Assembly: GCA_003243445.1 (NCBI GenBank)
Contig: QFQQ01000008.1
Location: forward strand, 1 to 64,000
DNA: 64,000 nt
Source: Citrobacter freundii
GTDB taxonomy: Bacteria > Bacteroidota > Bacteroidia > Chitinophagales > Chitinophagaceae
Direction of reading: 5' to 3'
Position numbers and translations under genes: made by a program. The notes under the pieces are model-generated. The model had not been told where the DNA came from. It saw nothing but the letters and a program-made list of their open reading frames with translations, and ran no database searches. Below are positions 17,380 to 24,949 of this stretch, piece by piece. The first letter of the stretch is position 1, and each line of letters opens with the position of its first letter.

Positions 17380-17901
17380 ATGCATCAAAACATCTTCCTT
17401 ACAAAAGGCGATATCACAAAAATGCAGGTGGATGCCATCGTAAATGCAGCCAATTCATCATTGATGGGCGGCGGTGGTGTGGACGGTGCCATTCATCGCG
17501 CGGGAGGCCCTGAAATACTGGAGGAATGCAGGAAGATCGTAGCAAAACAAGGCTCATGTAAAACCGGTGAAGCCGTAATCACCAGCGCCGGGAAATTACC
17601 TTCGAAATATGTTATTCATACAGTCGGCCCTGTGTGGAATGGTGGAAAGAACGATGAAGCGGCGAAACTGGCATCCTGTTACCGCAATAGTCTTTCGCTT
17701 GCGCTGAGGCACGATGTAGAGAGTATTGCATTTCCGAATATCAGCACCGGCATTTATCATTATCCAAAATATGAAGCCGCGTCTCTGGCTATTCAAACGG
17801 TGAAAGAATGGCTCGATGAAGCAAAGGCAACTATTGCCGCCCACTTTGTTTGTTTTGATGAGGAGAATTATCAACTTTACCAGGATTTACTTAAGGCATA
17901 A
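17380..17901 (+). CDS. ymdB: Macro-domain O-acetyl-ADP-ribose deacetylase
   Basis: This 173-residue stand-alone macro domain of the MacroD/YmdB type is expected to hydrolyse O-acetyl-ADP-ribose and remove ADP-ribose from acidic residues. Signatures are GDITKMQVDAIVNAANSSLMGGGGVDGAIHRAGG (about 10-43, here given as the known block), with the Asn/Asp pair and the GGGVDGAIH loop, and SIAFPNISTGIYHYP (about 113-127) for phosphate binding. It almost certainly forms an operon with folC, whose ATG begins two bases after this stop codon. I know no direct metabolic link to folate, so the pairing is only positional. Confidence 0.92.
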   Translation: MHQNIFLTKGDITKMQVDAIVNAANSSLMGGGGVDGAIHRAGGPEILEECRKIVAKQGSCKTGEAVITSAGKLPSKYVIHTVGPVWNGGKNDEAAKLASCYRNSLSLALRHDVESIAFPNISTGIYHYPKYEAASLAIQTVKEWLDEAKATIAAHFVCFDEENYQLYQDLLKA

Positions 17902-17903
17902 AA

Positions 17904-19193
17904 ATGACGTACGCTCAAACGCTCGATTATCTTTTTACGCGCCTGCCCATGTACAGCCGTATCGGCGCAGCAGCTTATAAAGAAGATCTTACCAATACTA
18001 TAGCGCTGTGTGGGTTCCTCAACAACCCGCATCAAAAGTTCAAATCGATACATATTGCCGGAACGAATGGCAAAGGATCTGTGAGTCATATGCTGGCTGC
18101 CGTTCTTCAGGCTGCGGGATATAAAACCGGTCTGCATACTTCTCCGCACCTGAAAGATTTCAGGGAGCGTATCCGGATCAATGGACAAATGGTGCCCGAA
18201 GAGTTTGTGATCGGTTTTACGGAAAAAATAAGACCAGCGATAGATACCATCGATCCGAGTTTTTTCGAAATCTCCGTCGCAATGGCTTTCGAATATTTCG
18301 CGCAGGAAGAGGTGGATATCGCGATCATTGAAACAGGTTTGGGCGGAAGATTGGACAGTACAAATGTTGTTACTCCTGAATTGTCTGTGATCACCAATAT
18401 CGGTTGGGATCATATGAACCTGCTTGGTAACACGCTGGAAAAGATCGCCGCAGAAAAAGCGGGAATTATTAAGCCGGGCATTCCTGTGGTGATTGGTGAA
18501 GTGATACCTGAAACAGAAGAAGTCTTTATCAGCACAGCAAAAAAGAATGATGCTCCCCTGTCTGTCGCATCACAAAAGTTCTCGGCAATGGATTGGAAAT
18601 GGAAAGATCATTTCCTCCAGGTGGAAGTAGCGGAGCAGCACAGGACAGACCGCCAGGTTTATCAACTAGATCTTCCTGGTCTGTATCAAACCAAAAATCT
18701 GTTAACGGTACTGGACGCATGTGCTGTGTTAAAAACCAAAGGCTGGCATATTACGGATGAAGTCATTCATGCGGCTCTTCGCCAGGTAAAGAAAACGACA
18801 GGTCTGCATGGCCGTTGGGAAACGATCCATCAGCATCCGGCTGTAGTGCTCGATGTGGCGCATAATGAAGCCGGGATCAAACAACTCAATGCGCAATTGG
18901 AGCTGCTGGATTATCACGCCCTGCACATTGTGATCGGAATGGTGAAAGATAAAGCAATCGATCAGGTGCTTGCGTTACTCCCTGCTTCGGCGCATTACTA
19001 TTTTACACAGGCATCCATTCCGCGCGCACTGGATGCGGCAACACTGCAAACGCAGGCTCTTGCCGCTGGTCTCAAAGGAAAAACTTACCCGGATGTAAAT
19101 AATGCGCTGAAAGAGGCGCTGGCCATTGCAAAGCCGAATGACCTGGTGTTGGTTTGCGGGAGCGTGTTTTTGGTGGCGGAAGTGAGTTTGTGA
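17904..19193 (+). CDS. folC: Bifunctional dihydrofolate/folylpolyglutamate synthase
   Basis: This 429-residue Mur-ligase-family ATPase adds glutamate to dihydropteroate and to tetrahydrofolates. The P-loop GTNGKGS is at about 53-59. The omega-loop region HTSPHLKDFRERIR, the Mur-type ETGLGGRLDSTN (about 142-153), ITNIGWDHMNLLG and LDVAHNEAGI (about 317-326) are present. The C-terminal Rossmann-like domain ends the protein. Length is normal. The start follows the macro-domain gene by two bases, so translation is probably coupled. No other folate gene is in the window. Confidence 0.94.
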   Translation: MTYAQTLDYLFTRLPMYSRIGAAAYKEDLTNTIALCGFLNNPHQKFKSIHIAGTNGKGSVSHMLAAVLQAAGYKTGLHTSPHLKDFRERIRINGQMVPEEFVIGFTEKIRPAIDTIDPSFFEISVAMAFEYFAQEEVDIAIIETGLGGRLDSTNVVTPELSVITNIGWDHMNLLGNTLEKIAAEKAGIIKPGIPVVIGEVIPETEEVFISTAKKNDAPLSVASQKFSAMDWKWKDHFLQVEVAEQHRTDRQVYQLDLPGLYQTKNLLTVLDACAVLKTKGWHITDEVIHAALRQVKKTTGLHGRWETIHQHPAVVLDVAHNEAGIKQLNAQLELLDYHALHIVIGMVKDKAIDQVLALLPASAHYYFTQASIPRALDAATLQTQALAAGLKGKTYPDVNNALKEALAIAKPNDLVLVCGSVFLVAEVSL

Positions 19194-19364
19194 GAGAGGA
19201 AGATTTTGATTGTGTGTGTGGTTGCCCATAAATTAAGCATCCCAATTGTTGAAGGGGTATTGCTTAGTCCAACTGTCCTTCGGTTTTGACTTAAACCGTC
19301 CAACTGTATGATACTAATCGCTTGCGTGGATTCCCATTCATCGGAATCTAACGGGTTGGACAAA

Positions 19365-19757
19365 TTAAGCGGATCGTTTAAAGCCGACATATACGGCCAG
19401 CCAGAAGAAAATGACGATACTTCCAATTGAGTAGAGATAGTGAAGCCGGGTTATATCTGCTCTATTGGCCTGGGTTTTATCCAGCCATTTTGCTCCGATC
19501 TTTTCTATGGCATTTTGCTTTTTACGGACATATTTCAAATGCGTATAAATCTGAAAAATGATCATCAGAATTATCGCGTAAAATTTATCTATGAGGAAAT
19601 AATCCTTACTTATAATTCCTGTACAAATGTAGAGTGCCAGGAAGTTCATCGTAAAAAAGCCTCCCAGTAATATAGCTGAAGAAGAGGCAGGTGCCCCGTC
19701 TCTTCTATCCGCAAAATAGCGATACATATTGTAAAAGAGAAAATCAAAGAAAGCCAT
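19365..19757 (-). CDS. Hypothetical membrane protein
   Basis: The 130-residue product is unrecognised. Hydrophobic spans at about 26-46, 55-72 and 105-125 suggest three membrane helices, with a charged segment YVRKKQNAIEKIGAKWLDKTQ (about 75-96) between the second and third. Aromatic-rich ends and no signal sequence suggest an inner-membrane protein. Both flanks are non-coding. The 170 bp on the folC side contain only short partial repeats (GTCCAACTGT twice). The gene is convergent with folC and seems somewhat richer in A and T than its neighbours. I find no homologous motif on which to base a function. Confidence 0.62.
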   Translation of the reverse strand: MAFFDFLFYNMYRYFADRRDGAPASSSAILLGGFFTMNFLALYICTGIISKDYFLIDKFYAIILMIIFQIYTHLKYVRKKQNAIEKIGAKWLDKTQANRADITRLHYLYSIGSIVIFFWLAVYVGFKRSA

Positions 19758-19926
19758 TGCTCAATTTTGAGAAATACCTGGATTTAAAACTTTCTAAGAG
19801 CTGCTGCCGGACAGCTTCTCAGGAGCTGATGCGTAAAAGGCAATATTCTAATAATAGTGCCTGCTGTATTTTTGGATTCATAACAGTGTTCTGTCGGGAA
19901 GAAGCCTTCAACTGCCAATAGATCGC

Positions 19927-20076
19927 GCATTCCTCTCCCACAATTAAAATTGTGGGCTAGTTGCGCCTCAAAATAACAGATCATTTATTCCCATCGCATC
20001 GCAACACTCTCCGAATAAATTTTCCAAATTCGGGATGGTCGTTTAGCCCACAATTTTAATTGTGGGAGAGGAATGC
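19927..20076. repeat. REP-like inverted pair
   Basis: Two perfectly inverted 33-bp arms (19927-19959 and 20044-20076) flank 84 bp. Each arm contains its own small hairpin, CCCACAATT-AA-AATTGTGGG, next to a GAGAGGAATGC/GCATTCCTCTC tail. This nested palindrome-plus-tail plan resembles REP/BIME elements mobilised by REP-associated tyrosine transposases. No transposase gene is in the window. The flanking gap 19758-20104 holds nothing else I can support. Confidence 0.75.
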
Positions 20077-20104
20077 ACCATCTATTACCGGCTTTTCAAA
20101 AAAA

Positions 20105-20650
20105 TCACAGACTCACTCCAAGCTTTTTAAACGCATACATCAAACACGTAACATGCATCGCTTGTATGATCTCATTGTTCAGCAACATTTCTCTGACTTC
20201 TTCCACACTGTGCAATGAAACTTTTATTTCTTCATTGGGATCAAGATGCTGTTCCGTCACCTTCTTCCCTCCTTTTGCCAGGAACATATGCATCAGGTTT
20301 GCATTCGTGGAAGGGTTGGCGGAGATTTTCCCCAGGTATTCGAATGAAGAAAATGCATAACCGGTTTCTTCCAGCAGTTCACGTCTGATGGCTTCCTCAA
20401 AACTTGTATCTGTATCATCTACGCAACCGCCCGGGATCTCCATACATACTTCGCCAAGCGCATGCCTGTATTGTTGTTCCATGATGATCTGGCCGTCTTC
20501 TGTGAGTGCAACGGCCGTCACCCAATTGGGAAATTCGTAAACGTAATAGGGATCGACGATCTTTCCTTCAGGAGTTTCGCAGCGTTCTTTCCTTACTTTG
20601 AACCATAGATCGTGAAAAAGATATTCGGACGAAAGGGTTTTCCATTTCAT
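20105..20650 (-). CDS. NUDIX hydrolase (ADP-ribose pyrophosphatase-like)
   Basis: This 181-residue cytoplasmic Nudix enzyme is likely to cleave a nucleoside diphosphate linked to another moiety, such as ADP-ribose. The Nudix box lies at about 74-98, with the catalytic core RRELLEETGY intact. The first part (GGCVDDTDTSFEEA) is one residue longer than the strict GX5EX7 pattern and lacks its first Glu, as in some ADP-sugar pyrophosphatases. The N-terminal segment with FKVRKERCETPEGKIVDPYYV matches the ADP-ribose pyrophosphatase type. It reads the same way as the bstA-like gene 50 bp upstream, so the two may share a transcript. Confidence 0.87.
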   Translation of the reverse strand: MKWKTLSSEYLFHDLWFKVRKERCETPEGKIVDPYYVYEFPNWVTAVALTEDGQIIMEQQYRHALGEVCMEIPGGCVDDTDTSFEEAIRRELLEETGYAFSSFEYLGKISANPSTNANLMHMFLAKGGKKVTEQHLDPNEEIKVSLHSVEEVREMLLNNEIIQAMHVTCLMYAFKKLGVSL

Positions 20651-20700
20651 TCAGAGAGTACATTAATATGTCAGGATAATTTTTGCTATAGCGATAAAAC

Positions 20701-21243
20701 CTACCACCGTTTTCTCTCCCGCAGCGCGTTGATCTGCGCTACGTGATGGCGGCCATGCCAGGAATAATTTCCCAGCAGATACCACAAACGCATGGTGCGT
20801 TTATGTTCGGGATGGAATACGGTCCGGTTATTCCAGTCATCATCTTTTACATACTTCAATGCCTCATACCAGCGGGCATGTAAAGCGTGCAATAAAGTAA
20901 CAGAAATATTCACCGGAAGTTTTTGCACATCATTCATCTCCGCCCAGAGTTTTTCATCATATGGTTTGATGGTCGGGTTTTCTTCTGTTAATGCCAGTTT
21001 GAAACGGATATAAGCATTCATATGACTATCGGCGATATGATGCACCAGTTGATGAACGGTCCAGCCGCCTTCCCGGTATGGCGTATGCAACTGCTCTTCA
21101 TCCAGGTTGAGCAATGCCTGCTCCAGCGCCAGCGGGAGGAATTTGATATCGGCTAACCATTCCACTTTTGTGGCGATGGAAAATGGCTGTGCTTCGTATT
21201 GTCCGATCGGATAGCTGGGATCAACCATGGTAGGCATAAGCAA
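20701..21243 (-). CDS. YfiT/BstA family putative bacillithiol transferase
   Basis: This DinB/YfiT-fold metal-dependent protein has 180 residues from the first ATG. The recognisable N terminus DPSYPIGQYEAQPFS matches YfiT-family proteins that begin with YPIGxF/Y, so the later ATG at 21228 may be the true start. Metal-ligand histidines lie in VHQLVHHIADSHMNAYIRFKLALTE (second helix, one ligand) and NYSWHGRHHVAQI near the C terminus. The family is linked to bacillithiol S-transfer to electrophiles in Firmicutes. bshB1 and bshC in the same window support use of bacillithiol here. Substrates are unknown. Confidence 0.85.
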   Translation of the reverse strand: MLMPTMVDPSYPIGQYEAQPFSIATKVEWLADIKFLPLALEQALLNLDEEQLHTPYREGGWTVHQLVHHIADSHMNAYIRFKLALTEENPTIKPYDEKLWAEMNDVQKLPVNISVTLLHALHARWYEALKYVKDDDWNNRTVFHPEHKRTMRLWYLLGNYSWHGRHHVAQINALRERKRW

Positions 21244-21310
21244 GATTTATGATGAACAAATCGGTTGTTGAGTTCAAATTTACTCCGTAAAATTTCAATT
21301 CGGGTCAAAA

Positions 21311-21340
21311 TAATAAAAGCCCGGGAATGGGCTTTATTAT
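21311..21340 (-). terminator. Terminator after the FKBP gene
   Basis: On the minus strand an 11-bp stem TAATAAAGCCC/GGGCTTTTATTA with a short loop is followed by TTATTTTG. It lies 28 bp past the FKBP stop codon and upstream of the bstA-like gene. It could work in both directions. Confidence 0.6.
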
Positions 21341-21367
21341 TTATCTATCGTGCAAGACTGATCAACA

Positions 21368-21805
21368 TTATTTTATTACTTCCAGCAATTCCACTTCAAA
21401 CATCAGTGTAGCACCGCCCGGAATATCCGGACCAGCACCGCGATCTCCATAAGCGAGATGTGACGGGATCCACAAACGCCAGTGGCTGCCTTCTTTCATC
21501 AGCGGAATCGCGATCTGCCATCCCTGGATGAGCTGGCTCAGGGGAGCTGTAAAAGGCTGATTGCGTTTGAAAGAGCTGTCAAATTCTTTTCCATCCAGCA
21601 ATGCACCTTTGTAGTGTGCCTTGATCTTATCTCTTGAAGATGGCTGAGCTCCATTGCCTTCTTTTAATACCTGGTATTGAATTCCTTCAGGGAGTTGTAC
21701 CACACCTTCTTTGTCTTTATTGATGTTGAGAAAAGCTTCACCTGCACTTTTCTGCGCGTCGATTTTGCCGTTCATAAATTCTTTCAATTTGTTTTGAATA
21801 CTCAT
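21368..21805 (-). CDS. FKBP-type peptidyl-prolyl cis-trans isomerase
   Basis: This 145-residue protein accelerates proline isomerisation during protein folding. A short N-terminal dimerisation-like helix (about 1-30) is followed by one FKBP domain (about 45-145): KIKAHYKGALLDGKEFDSS, QLIQGWQIAIPLMKEGSHW and IPSHLAYGDRG are the classic blocks forming the active-site pocket. No signal peptide is seen, so it is predicted cytoplasmic, like FklB rather than FkpA. It appears monocistronic, with a terminator-like hairpin on its downstream side and a gap of about 80 bp to the ABC ATPase gene upstream. Confidence 0.93.
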   Translation of the reverse strand: MSIQNKLKEFMNGKIDAQKSAGEAFLNINKDKEGVVQLPEGIQYQVLKEGNGAQPSSRDKIKAHYKGALLDGKEFDSSFKRNQPFTAPLSQLIQGWQIAIPLMKEGSHWRLWIPSHLAYGDRGAGPDIPGGATLMFEVELLEVIK

Positions 21806-21885
21806 TTGAATTCGTTTAGCTGACCAAAATGCAAAGATAAACGATATCGTATAAGATAGCGGGCAATAATGTTGCCAGTCCCGGG

Positions 21886-22659
21886 CTATGATTCGCGTAA
21901 TGAATGCCCTGTCATGTTAATGAAAACATCTTCCAGGTTTGCTTTTTTTACCTCTTTCGGGCGTTCGAAGCCGGAAGCTACGAGGTCATCGATCATTTTA
22001 TCAGGAGAGTCCAGTGCCTTGATCTCACCGGAATCGATGATAGCGATCCTGTCACAGAGATATTCCGCTTCATCCATATAATGCGTGGTGATGATGACGG
22101 TCGTTCCGCGTTCGCGGATATTTTTTACCAGTTCCCAGAGACTGCGTCTTGCCTGTGGATCGAGACCCGTTGTTGGTTCATCGAGGAAGATGATGCGCGG
22201 CTCATTGATCAGTGTTGTGGCAACAGAGAAACGTTGTTTCTGGCCACCGCTAAGGTCTTTGAACTTTGCTTTTGCTTTGTCTTTCAGGTTTACCATTTCA
22301 AGTAACTCCATCGCACCTACTTCGCGGTTATACAGTCCGCAGAACAGTTCGATCAGCTGCAGCAGATTCAATCCCGGGTAATAACCGCTGGTCTGCAGTT
22401 GCACGCCAATGATCTTTTTGATCTCTGTCGATTGCGTATCAAGATTCAGTCCGTCGACGATCACTTCCCCGCTTGTTTTCTCACGAAGTGTTTCAATGAT
22501 CTCCAGCGTTGTGGACTTACCTGCGCCATTCGGCCCAAGCAATCCAAAAATCTCGCCTTCAAAAACATCAAAGGAAATTCCTTTCACTGCCTGAAAATGC
22601 CCGTAATTCTTGACCAGGTTTTTTACTGAAATGATTTTGTTTTTTTCCATTGAGGGCAA
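21886..22659 (-). CDS. ABC transporter ATP-binding protein, orphan
   Basis: This 257-residue ATPase subunit of an ABC exporter is of the DrrA/CcmA/NatA type. Walker A GPNGAGKST is at 42-50, the signature LSGGQKQRFS starts at 136, Walker B IIFLDEPTTGLDP is at about 156-168, and the H-loop histidine is in VIITTHYMDEAEYL. The C-terminal tail (about 225-257) resembles the accessory region of DrrA-like proteins. No membrane permease gene is adjacent on either side. The permease must be encoded elsewhere or have been lost. Alternative start ATG at 22650. Confidence 0.9.
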   Translation of the reverse strand: MPSMEKNKIISVKNLVKNYGHFQAVKGISFDVFEGEIFGLLGPNGAGKSTTLEIIETLREKTSGEVIVDGLNLDTQSTEIKKIIGVQLQTSGYYPGLNLLQLIELFCGLYNREVGAMELLEMVNLKDKAKAKFKDLSGGQKQRFSVATTLINEPRIIFLDEPTTGLDPQARRSLWELVKNIRERGTTVIITTHYMDEAEYLCDRIAIIDSGEIKALDSPDKMIDDLVASGFERPKEVKKANLEDVFINMTGHSLRES

Positions 22660-22715
22660 GTTACGGCTGTTCGGGGAAAAAGAGAACAGGGAGAAAAGGT
22701 TTTAGAGGAGAGAAC

Positions 22716-22904
22716 AGGTTCCAGAGGTTCCATAGGTTTCAGAGGTTCCATAGGTTTCAAAGGTTGCTGCCGCGATCTGTAAGCTTTTGACTGATCAGAA
22801 TTTGCTCAATTCCCGTAAGAGTTATATTCAGAAACAGAATGCCATTACAATTCGCGGTAGCAACCTTTGAAACCTATGGAACTTCTGAAACCTCTGGAAC
22901 CTTT
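22716..22904. repeat. 9-bp-unit palindrome, copy E
   Basis: The left arm 22716-22782 (GGTTCCAGA, GGTTCCATA and GGTTTCAGA units, then GGTTGCTGCCGCGATCTGTAA) pairs with the right arm 22847-22904 (ACAATTCGCGGTAGCAACC, then inverted units). About 64 bp of unrelated sequence separates them. It ends two bases before the CAP-gene stop codon. Confidence 0.88.
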
Positions 22905-22906
22905 CC

Positions 22907-23356
22907 TTAGTTCACAAACACCTGCGTATAGTACAGCACTCCATCACTATCCGCCGCAATCCCAATACCGATATACTTGTAGTTTCCCAGCATGTTGCGG
23001 CGATGGCCGGTGGATTTGTTCCACATTTGAACGACATCTTTTGCAGTGGTGGCGCCATAGGCGACATTTTCGGCGAAAGCATTCATGGTGGGAAGGAATT
23101 TATGAACGGTCTGACGACGTTCATCGAACCCATCATGGCCAAAGCTGGTCTTGCCTTTTGCCATATTGGTGCTGTGTTTAAGGGCCAGTTCGTTCAGATC
23201 ATCGCGGATCTCCAGTGCGGGAAGGCCTTTGGCCCTGCGAAGGTCATTGGTGTATTTCAACACGTCGTCCCTCAGGCTTTGGGCTCCCAGGGAAAGCGAA
23301 AAGATCAGGGCGACGCCAAAAAATATTGCTGAAGTGGTACGGGTAATATATTTCAT
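22907..23356 (-). CDS. CAP (SCP/PR-1) domain secreted protein
   Basis: The product is 149 residues with a signal peptide (about 1-25, ending LGAQS) followed by a single CAP superfamily domain. Family features are the early helix DDVLKYTNDLRRAKGLPALE, HSTNMAKGKTSFGHDGFDER with the first CAP His, AFAENVAYG (about 89-97), VVQMWNKSTGHRRNML (about 106-121) with the second His, and YIGIGIA. The tail ends at YYTQVFVN. Bacterial CAP proteins are extracellular or periplasmic and mostly of unknown function. It reads in the same direction as the ABC ATPase but a long palindrome fills the spacer. Confidence 0.9.
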   Translation of the reverse strand: MKYITRTTSAIFFGVALIFSLSLGAQSLRDDVLKYTNDLRRAKGLPALEIRDDLNELALKHSTNMAKGKTSFGHDGFDERRQTVHKFLPTMNAFAENVAYGATTAKDVVQMWNKSTGHRRNMLGNYKYIGIGIAADSDGVLYYTQVFVN

Positions 23357-23620
23357 AACGCGAATGGTACACGAATAATGAGCATGAATCAGCGCGGATG
23401 GGCGCGAATCGCATGCCGTTGTTCAGAGAACTATGAAACAAGATTAGTACCAATCGACTAGAAAACAAAGCGTTTGGCTGCTTGAATAGTGTTAAATGTT
23501 AATCAGAGCAGGTATAAGATATATATGAATTTACGTATATGATGGCATTTTGTGAACGGTATTAAATCAGGTGTGAGTTCCTCCAATCTGGCTGGAGTTT
23601 GGTAGCTTCTCCCCGGATTC

Positions 23621-23675
23621 TCCTCTTTGCCTCCTCGAAAGTTCCTCTTTGCCTCCTCGAAAACTCCTCTGCTCG
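23621..23675. repeat. 22-bp tandem repeat, about 2.5 copies
   Basis: TCCTCTTTGCCTCCTCGAAA plus two variable bases is repeated at 23621-23642 and 23643-23664, then a partial third unit TCCTCTGCTCG follows. It lies in the 429-bp gap downstream of the minus-strand fbp gene and upstream of the CAP gene. I see nothing else in that gap (23357-23785). Confidence 0.7.
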
Positions 23676-23785
23676 TCCTCTGGCGCTGAGGAGCCAAAGC
23701 GAATGACCGTGGGACGCAATGAGGTCAGGTAACGGATAAACATATCGGTTTGTGTCAGGCCGCTCAACGGACAACAGTCAACCGG

Positions 23786-24808
23786 CTAAGACGCTTGCTC
23801 TTTCTGCAAGCACCCCTCCAGTTCCGCCATCATATCCCTGCTTCCAATGAACATCGGCGTACGCTGGTGAAGCTCCGTCGGCTGTATGTCCAGGATGCGA
23901 CGCTCTCCATCGGTGGCTTTCCCTCCCGCCACTTCGGTGATAAAGGCAAACGGATTGCATTCATATAATAAACGCAGCTTTCCTTTGGGTTTGTCGATCG
24001 TGCCGGGATACATAAAGATCCCACCTTTGATCAGGTTGCGGTGCACATCGGCCACCATGCTGCCGATATAACGCTGCGTGTATGGCCCTCCGGTGGTCTT
24101 ATCTTTTTTCTGGCAGATATCAATGTATTTCTTCACGCCTTCCCGGTACTGGAAAAAATTACCATGATTCACGGAATAGATCTTTCCGCCTGGCGGACAT
24201 TTAATATCGGGATGGCTGAGTGTGAATTCACCTATAGATGGATCAAGCGTAAATCCATTCACACCCCGGCGTGTTGCATACACCAGCATCGTGGATGAAC
24301 CGTAAACGATATAGCCTGCCGCCACCTGCTGTGTGCCTTTTTGCAGGAAGTCTTCCTTACCCGCTTTTTCGCCTTTTTGTGTTACGCGCCTGTATACACC
24401 GAATATCGTCCCGATCGAAACATTCACATCGATATTACCACTTCCATCCAATGGATCAAAGAGACAAACGTATTTTGAGTTATTACTCACGGCATCGTCA
24501 AAAGCTACATATTCATCCAACTCTTCGCTGGCAATGCCCGCACAACTGATGCCATGCTGCAGTACACCGGTAAACTGATCATTGGCGAACAGATCAAGCT
24601 TTTTTACGTCTTCACCCTGTACATTCACGCTGCCGGCATCTCCAAGAATATCTACAAGACCGGCTTTGTTTACTTCCACATTTACACGTTTGGCAGCAAG
24701 ACCAATGTCACGCAGTAAAGTACTCAGTTCACCTGTTGCATTTGGTATGTGACGTAATTGCTGGATGGTGAATTCATCCAATGTGAGGATTTTCCTGTTG
24801 AAACTCAT
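23786..24808 (-). CDS. fbp: Class 1 fructose-1,6-bisphosphatase
   Basis: The 340-residue gluconeogenic enzyme hydrolyses fructose 1,6-bisphosphate to fructose 6-phosphate. The metal- and phosphate-binding signature FDPLDGSGNID is at about 117-127. SEELDEYVAFDD upstream holds further metal-ligand acidic residues, and YIGSMVADVHRNLIKGGIFMYP (about 260-281) is the sugar-phosphate binding block. Length and motif order are those of FBPase class I. It is transcribed alone, with a -7 box just upstream at 24831-24838, and is divergent from aspartate kinase. Confidence 0.95.
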   Translation of the reverse strand: MSFNRKILTLDEFTIQQLRHIPNATGELSTLLRDIGLAAKRVNVEVNKAGLVDILGDAGSVNVQGEDVKKLDLFANDQFTGVLQHGISCAGIASEELDEYVAFDDAVSNNSKYVCLFDPLDGSGNIDVNVSIGTIFGVYRRVTQKGEKAGKEDFLQKGTQQVAAGYIVYGSSTMLVYATRRGVNGFTLDPSIGEFTLSHPDIKCPPGGKIYSVNHGNFFQYREGVKKYIDICQKKDKTTGGPYTQRYIGSMVADVHRNLIKGGIFMYPGTIDKPKGKLRLLYECNPFAFITEVAGGKATDGERRILDIQPTELHQRTPMFIGSRDMMAELEGCLQKEQAS

Positions 24809-24830
24809 AGCAGTCAGTTAATAAGGCTAA

Positions 24831-24838
24831 CAAATGTA
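24831..24838 (-). promoter_or_regulatory. -7 box of fbp
   Basis: On the minus strand TACATTTG is a perfect TAnnTTTG match, 22 bp before the fbp ATG. Confidence 0.55.
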
Positions 24839-24904
24839 AGGTGTAAACTTCGAAACTTCCCTACAGATGTGTGGGGTGTACATTAAAAAACCAGCTATTT
24901 TCAT

Positions 24905-24912
24905 CACATTTG
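24905..24912 (+). promoter_or_regulatory. Candidate -7 box of aspartate kinase
   Basis: CACATTTG differs from TAnnTTTG at the first base only and ends 37 bp before the ATG at 24950. Confidence 0.35.
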
Positions 24913-24949
24913 CATCCCGGAAACGTTACCGGAAAAATTGATCAACAAC

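Noticed and set aside
19241..19364. Short repeated GTCCAACTGT words next to folC
   Set aside because: Two 10-bp copies and one inverted fragment are too little to call an element. Noted only as possible repeat debris.
23503..23774. Several overlapping minus-strand frames downstream of fbp
   Set aside because: They are produced by the 22-bp tandem repeat region, with different frames giving similar charged repeats. None has a domain or a credible start.
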